The notes under the pieces were generated by a model. It ran no database searches. It had not been told where the DNA came from and was given only the letters and a program-made list of their open reading frames with translations. Shown here piece by piece: positions 61,101-64,000 of a stretch of 64,000 nucleotides of DNA. The DNA comes from Desulfobulbaceae bacterium (GTDB lineage Bacteria > Desulfobacterota > Desulfobulbia > Desulfobulbales > Desulfocapsaceae). The first letter of the stretch is position 1; every line of letters begins with the position of its first letter. Both the position numbers and the translations under genes were made by a program. The stretch lies in contig QKIH01000044.1 in NCBI GenBank assembly GCA_003249645.1, forward strand, positions 38,051-102,050, given 5' to 3'.

Positions 61101-62090
61101 TATCAGCTGATCAATTTTCGGATTTGATGCATCGATGAGCCTATATCTTTCAAAATAGTGCAAGGCCTTGTCTGGGCGGCCCATTTGTTTCCTGTATATT
61201 TCACCAATAATCTCAAGAAGATGAGGATCATTTATTGGTTGTATCTTATCCAAAACAAGCAACTGCTGAAGAGCATCTTCGTAGCGCTGCTCAGCAAGAT
61301 AGGTTTCAACTACCTTCTTGCGGATAAGAGTATCGGCTGGAGCATACTCAAGATACTGCAGCCTGATCTGTAAAAGCTGTTCTTCATATTGTGGAGAATC
61401 AAGGAGTTTTGCAATTTCAATTAACTGCTCTTTTCCTAATCTGAACCGATTGAAGAGCTGAATATAATATTCTGTTGCCTGCTGCTTTTCTCCATCGGCC
61501 ATAAGCTGTCTGGCCAGCTGCAATAACGCATCAGCATCTTCCGGTTTCCTGTTCACCAGTTGTTGAAGAAGAGGTATAAGAGCAGAATGTTTTTTGAGTT
61601 TGCCTAGACTTCTGATCAATCCCTGAAGGGCACTCAGCGATTTCTCACCATAGGGTTCCTTATCATACAATGCACCATAATAAGTGGAGGCCTTGCCAAA
61701 CTGCTTAATATTTTCAAAGCACTGTGCAGCCGGCAGGTAATAAAACAAATTGTCCGGCTGCTGATATATCAGTGTCTCAAGAATTTTTGCAGCCTGACTG
61801 CAGTCTTTCGTAGCAATCAGTAACTTGGCAAACTCATATTGAAAGAGTTCAACATTTGGTTTGTAAGATATGAGTTCTGAATATTGTTCTTTAGCTGTAT
61901 CATACTCACCCGCCTGAGTTGCTTCCCTGGCTTTATCCCAGAGGAGTTTCCATTCAGGGATACTTTGATCAGATGGAGGACGATTGATTATGGTAACTTC
62001 ACGGACACCACTCTCTTCTGCCCCATAAGCCATAGGTAAGCAGATCAGCAGAGAAAAAGTGGTGCAAAGAATACAGGAACGATACTTCAT
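58194..62090 (-). CDS. Large TPR protein with C-terminal outer-membrane beta-barrel
   Basis: A 1298-residue exported protein. Signal peptide about 1-23 (ending MAYGA). About 50-1000 is helical and filled with TPR-like repeats. The last roughly 270 residues alternate hydrophobic and polar residues with aromatic girdle-like positions and end in a Trp (LSLVYRW), the usual outer-membrane insertion signal. This layout matches exopolysaccharide secretins of the PgaA/BcsC/NfrA type: periplasmic TPR scaffold plus porin. No polysaccharide synthase lies beside it; the neighbours are greA and rpoH. The specific function is not established. Confidence 0.83.
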   Translation of the reverse strand: MKYRSCILCTTFSLLICLPMAYGAEESGVREVTIINRPPSDQSIPEWKLLWDKAREATQAGEYDTAKEQYSELISYKPNVELFQYEFAKLLIATKDCSQAAKILETLIYQQPDNLFYYLPAAQCFENIKQFGKASTYYGALYDKEPYGEKSLSALQGLIRSLGKLKKHSALIPLLQQLVNRKPEDADALLQLARQLMADGEKQQATEYYIQLFNRFRLGKEQLIEIAKLLDSPQYEEQLLQIRLQYLEYAPADTLIRKKVVETYLAEQRYEDALQQLLVLDKIQPINDPHLLEIIGEIYRKQMGRPDKALHYFERYRLIDASNPKIDQLIADIKQKLAEDFVVIVQNDGAQMLWQDLNELTGDRKTIFSLIADLLDKSDDQKDLINVLFILHSSYKDDLELTYRLTDTLIKDDRFIEASGFLLQLDAEVLLQERFQELLITTISGLNNPRFSLKLLEKLDPVRNSNQKLIELAFTLSVKAGEFRKAYQYYSVIATSGSIQHLPTDIQLRVFDYLDQSGEFALSSLYCHKLLLLPGLSLHDIIAVKNFQALSIARQGDTFGAEQALREVILDYPDMEDGYLNIAEFLNTKRKFEQAANWLDLLQKKIEAGSIASDNKDLEKKLHLLNAKKHIAAYDYDEAVSELNWLAARYSGDLEVKRQLLKVFFLDKESSRCAELISSLQANFPGEWLSLITAQILVKREEKKFQSISEFAKQGAALSFEEHIAAYRMLGLDSELISAYARRKGQKKNNYILFQMSQIYENSGMYADALSMLSGCNVSIDENLFIQQKEIELTFKSGQYDQFIKQDMSDSLIKRSTYSKFKIGLLRARSLWAVGRWDESLEEYKKLLQPSVINQIGGVIDIQEKVTPGSWSVIYSHGGIDSFNDIEKLLEPETIVAIMSEPVTYVLNGFYSEVQWEKMVQQELIARKALRERDYFYAETQYEKLVKDSDDVSETKLLDLATIYNRLGKHSQEAEVYASMSSTHQPTSDISTKVQKNKDLLKPNTGLVFNNISSTGRDGYKDIAVHEYGLTGWLQTGARQSLDVYYSAMQFADNGGDNGFLAHRLYGKYTARLNEDYTLSVAYGGLKRESSSTTPLYSVRAEGQVDDNLKAYFELSQDIVDDTIESVADGISRRDYQLGFLVDSIPRVIIGGDGTYRQISDDNDQQLYHLFTSYNIFREKYLFRLQYDFESIISHTENTYLHDEQDLQYWAPSLYWEHYLTAYLDFLLKDNTSFGGAPGHISIEYSLGYEDSVALTHRGEMNIFLEMNKNILLKGTISLFDSDDYESRSGLLSLVYRW

Positions 62091-62146
62091 AGACAGTTTG
62101 AAGCGGACAATGGGCCAGTAATCACCAAAACCGCCCTAAGAAGAAA

Positions 62147-63112
62147 TTAGCTGCCACTGTTGACCACGATTTTTTCACCATCGAAAAAATCTACAATATC
62201 AGGCATTTCTGACTCAAGGTACTTTTTCATCTTTTTCAACAGATTTACTTCTATCTGGCGCACCCTCTCGCGTGAAATATCGAATTTATCTGCAATGTTC
62301 TGCAATGTAAGCGGCTCATCGGTCAACAATCTCTGTTCGAGAATCATCTGCTCCTTTTCGTTCAGATTACCTTTTAACTGAGCAAGAAGTTCACCGAGAC
62401 GATGCTTCATCTCTTTACCGGCAATAGTTGATTCGATTCCCGGTCCATTACTTGGAATGAAGTTTTTCTGTTCATCTTCAGAATCTGAACGAACAGGACT
62501 CTCCAGAGAGACGTCCCAGCTGTCCATACGCTGACTCATCTCTATAACTTCTTTTTCCTTTACATTAAGACGTTCGGCAAGGAGTTTTGGTTCAGGCTTA
62601 AACCCTTGGGATTCGAGAAGTTTCTTTTCTTTGTTAAGGCTAAAGAAAAGTTTGCGCTGGGCCTGGGTTGTACCGATCTTGACCAGCCGCCAATTGTCCA
62701 TTATAAACTTCAGTACGTAGGCACGAATCCAGTATGCGGCATAATAACTGAATTTAACGCCCCTATAGGGGTCAAACTTCTTTGTTGCCTGAACCAGACC
62801 GACATTACCTTCCTGAATCAGATCCATAAAGTTCTGCATCCAGTATTTTTGAAAATCCATCGCTACCTTGACAACAAGACGAAGATTTGCTGAAACAAGG
62901 CGGTATGCAGCTTCCGGATCTCCGGTTTCTTTGTATTTTACAGCAAGTTCATCTGTCTCTTCGCGGCTGAGAAGCTCATACTGACTGATCTCCTGCAAAT
63001 AACGATGCAGGGCCGGATTGCTGAGGGCAGGGAGATTTTCTTCTTCAGCCACTGTAACCAGTGGCTGATCCATCACATCGAGATCTTCATCATCGACTTT
63101 TTTACTGCTCAT
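62147..63112 (-). CDS. rpoH: RNA polymerase sigma-32 (heat-shock) factor
   Basis: A 321-residue sigma factor: region 2 with MDLIQEGNVGLVQATKKFD and KFSYYAAYWIRAY, the RpoH-box-like QRKLFFSLNKEKK, and region 4 with LQNIADKFDISRERVRQIE. It directs RNA polymerase to heat-shock promoters. It is divergent from lepA; the 253-base gap between them (63113-63365) contains AT-rich stretches only, and no clear promoter or structure was found. Confidence 0.92.
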   Translation of the reverse strand: MSSKKVDDEDLDVMDQPLVTVAEEENLPALSNPALHRYLQEISQYELLSREETDELAVKYKETGDPEAAYRLVSANLRLVVKVAMDFQKYWMQNFMDLIQEGNVGLVQATKKFDPYRGVKFSYYAAYWIRAYVLKFIMDNWRLVKIGTTQAQRKLFFSLNKEKKLLESQGFKPEPKLLAERLNVKEKEVIEMSQRMDSWDVSLESPVRSDSEDEQKNFIPSNGPGIESTIAGKEMKHRLGELLAQLKGNLNEKEQMILEQRLLTDEPLTLQNIADKFDISRERVRQIEVNLLKKMKKYLESEMPDIVDFFDGEKIVVNSGS

Positions 63113-63365
63113 ATATATTACTCCGTTGACAGCTATTAGATTACCAGCAATATACTGCCATATGTGTTATATTCGAATTGTACTAAATGAGATGATTTTA
63201 TCATAAAAAGATTATAAAAACACATTTTCTTATTGTCTATGGTACCATACCTATGAGAAAGGGGAAGAAAATTCTGTTTTATTCTTCTTCTAACTATGAT
63301 AAAGAGACTGCTTCTGCGGCTTCATGCCGACCATTCTTTTCAAACAATAACTCTGTCTTTCTTCA

Positions 63366-64000
63366 ATGAAAAATATCAGAAACTTCAGCATCATTGCTCA
63401 TATAGATCACGGCAAGTCAACTCTTGCAGACCGGATGATTCAAGTTTGCAAAATGGTTACAGACCGTGAATTCAAAGACCAGATCCTCGACAACATGGAT
63501 ATCGAGCGGGAAAGAGGAATTACCATCAAAAGCCAGACTATCCGTCTGCCTTTCACCGCAAAAGATGGCAAGAACTACATCCTCAATCTCGTCGACACCC
63601 CCGGTCACGTTGACTTCAGCTATGAAGTTTCACGGGCGTTGACCTCCTGTGAAGGGGCCTTGCTTCTCATTGATGCAGCCCAGGGTGTAGAGGCTCAGAC
63701 ACTGGCCAATCTCTATCTTGCCATGGAAAATGATCTGGAGATCATCCCTGTTATCAACAAGATTGACCTCCCCTCTGCCGAACCTGAAAAAGTTGCCCTG
63801 CAGATAGAAGAAGACCTGGGTCTCGATGCAGAACTCATCAATTATGTTTCAGCTAAAGCCGGCACAGGTGTACCTGCGCTACTTGATGCGATCGTCGAGC
63901 ACCTTCCGCCACCTAAAGGCGAAGAAAGCGAACCTCTTCAGGCCCTCATATTTGACGCCAACTATGATGCATTTCGCGGCACAATTATTTCCTGCCGTGT
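63366..64000 (+). CDS. lepA: Elongation factor 4 LepA, N-terminal part (3' end outside window)
   Basis: From the ATG at 63366 the frame is open to the window edge, giving 211 residues. [19 protein letters not shown] is the LepA start, with G1 [10 protein letters not shown]2 RGITIKSQ, G3 DTPGH and G4 NKID all intact. EF-4 back-translocates ribosomes. About two thirds of the gene lies beyond the window. It is divergent from rpoH. Confidence 0.95.
   Translation, partial: MKNIRNFSIIAHIDHGKSTLADRMIQVCKMVTDREFKDQILDNMDIERERGITIKSQTIRLPFTAKDGKNYILNLVDTPGHVDFSYEVSRALTSCEGALLLIDAAQGVEAQTLANLYLAMENDLEIIPVINKIDLPSAEPEKVALQIEEDLGLDAELINYVSAKAGTGVPALLDAIVEHLPPPKGEESEPLQALIFDANYDAFRGTIISCR

Noticed and set aside
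1..64000. tRNA, rRNA, CRISPR arrays, insertion sequences or prophage
   Set aside because: No cloverleaf-like intergenic sequence, repeat-spacer pattern, transposase, integrase or terminal repeats were found; nearly all sequence is occupied by core genes.

Overview
The window looks like a core-genome segment of a Gram-negative, mostly anaerobic bacterium of the Desulfobacterota, most plausibly a Desulfobulbales member (Desulfotalea-like). The clues are a Tol envelope system, a sigma-32 factor, a split cobalamin-dependent methionine synthase, a family II pyrophosphatase, a probable selenocysteine protein, an oleBCD hydrocarbon operon, and long PAS/GAF histidine kinases typical of that phylum. 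The assignment is by gene content and family resemblance; no 16S gene is present. No tRNA, rRNA, insertion sequence, prophage or CRISPR array was seen.

Layout. 1-5725: two tandem paralogous sensor kinases (the first cut by the window edge) and a receiver-GGDEF-EAL protein. 5879-11503: an unusual fatty-acid-synthase-type cluster (ketosynthase, acyl carrier protein, two CrtI-like FAD oxidoreductases, FabG, FabZ). 11676-16752: tolQ-tolR-tolA-tolB-cpoB without pal, then tlyA. 16755-21751 (minus): oleB-oleC-oleD plus an M48 peptidase. 22042-25733: cold-shock protein and a two-gene methionine synthase. 25788-36512: pepA, a CNNM/DUF21 protein, a DegS-like protease, mgtE, a TPR-methyltransferase, a DUF2065 protein, purM, mogA and an EF-G paralogue. 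36804-44663: murJ, a phasin-like protein, dus, a large HEAT/cyclic-nucleotide-binding/PilZ protein, a lipoprotein, an S4 protein and a class III adenylate cyclase. 44782-45876: a UshA-like protein read through an in-frame TGA with a SECIS-like hairpin. 45930-54318: ppaC, a membrane hypothetical, a SprA-type zincin, an M18 aminopeptidase, a lytic transglycosylase, a calcium-loop protein, ettA and an Hpt protein. 54414-64000: tsaC family, a purD-purE fusion, a TetR regulator with its likely operator, greA, a 1298-residue TPR/beta-barrel protein, rpoH and the start of lepA.

How the genes may work together. Signalling is a theme: kinases, an orphan Hpt, a c-di-GMP turnover protein, an adenylate cyclase and a PilZ effector all lie here. 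Unusual acyl chemistry is the second theme: the ketosynthase/CrtI cluster has the gene content I associate with proposed ladderane-type or polyunsaturated acyl synthesis, and oleBCD lies about 5 kb away. The points most worth following are the selenoprotein, the ketosynthase/CrtI cluster beside oleBCD, the HEAT-CNB-PilZ protein, the TPR/beta-barrel protein, and the nested inverted repeat upstream of mgtE. Protein starts were moved from the longest frame where a Shine-Dalgarno sequence or signal peptide favoured it; these cases are stated.
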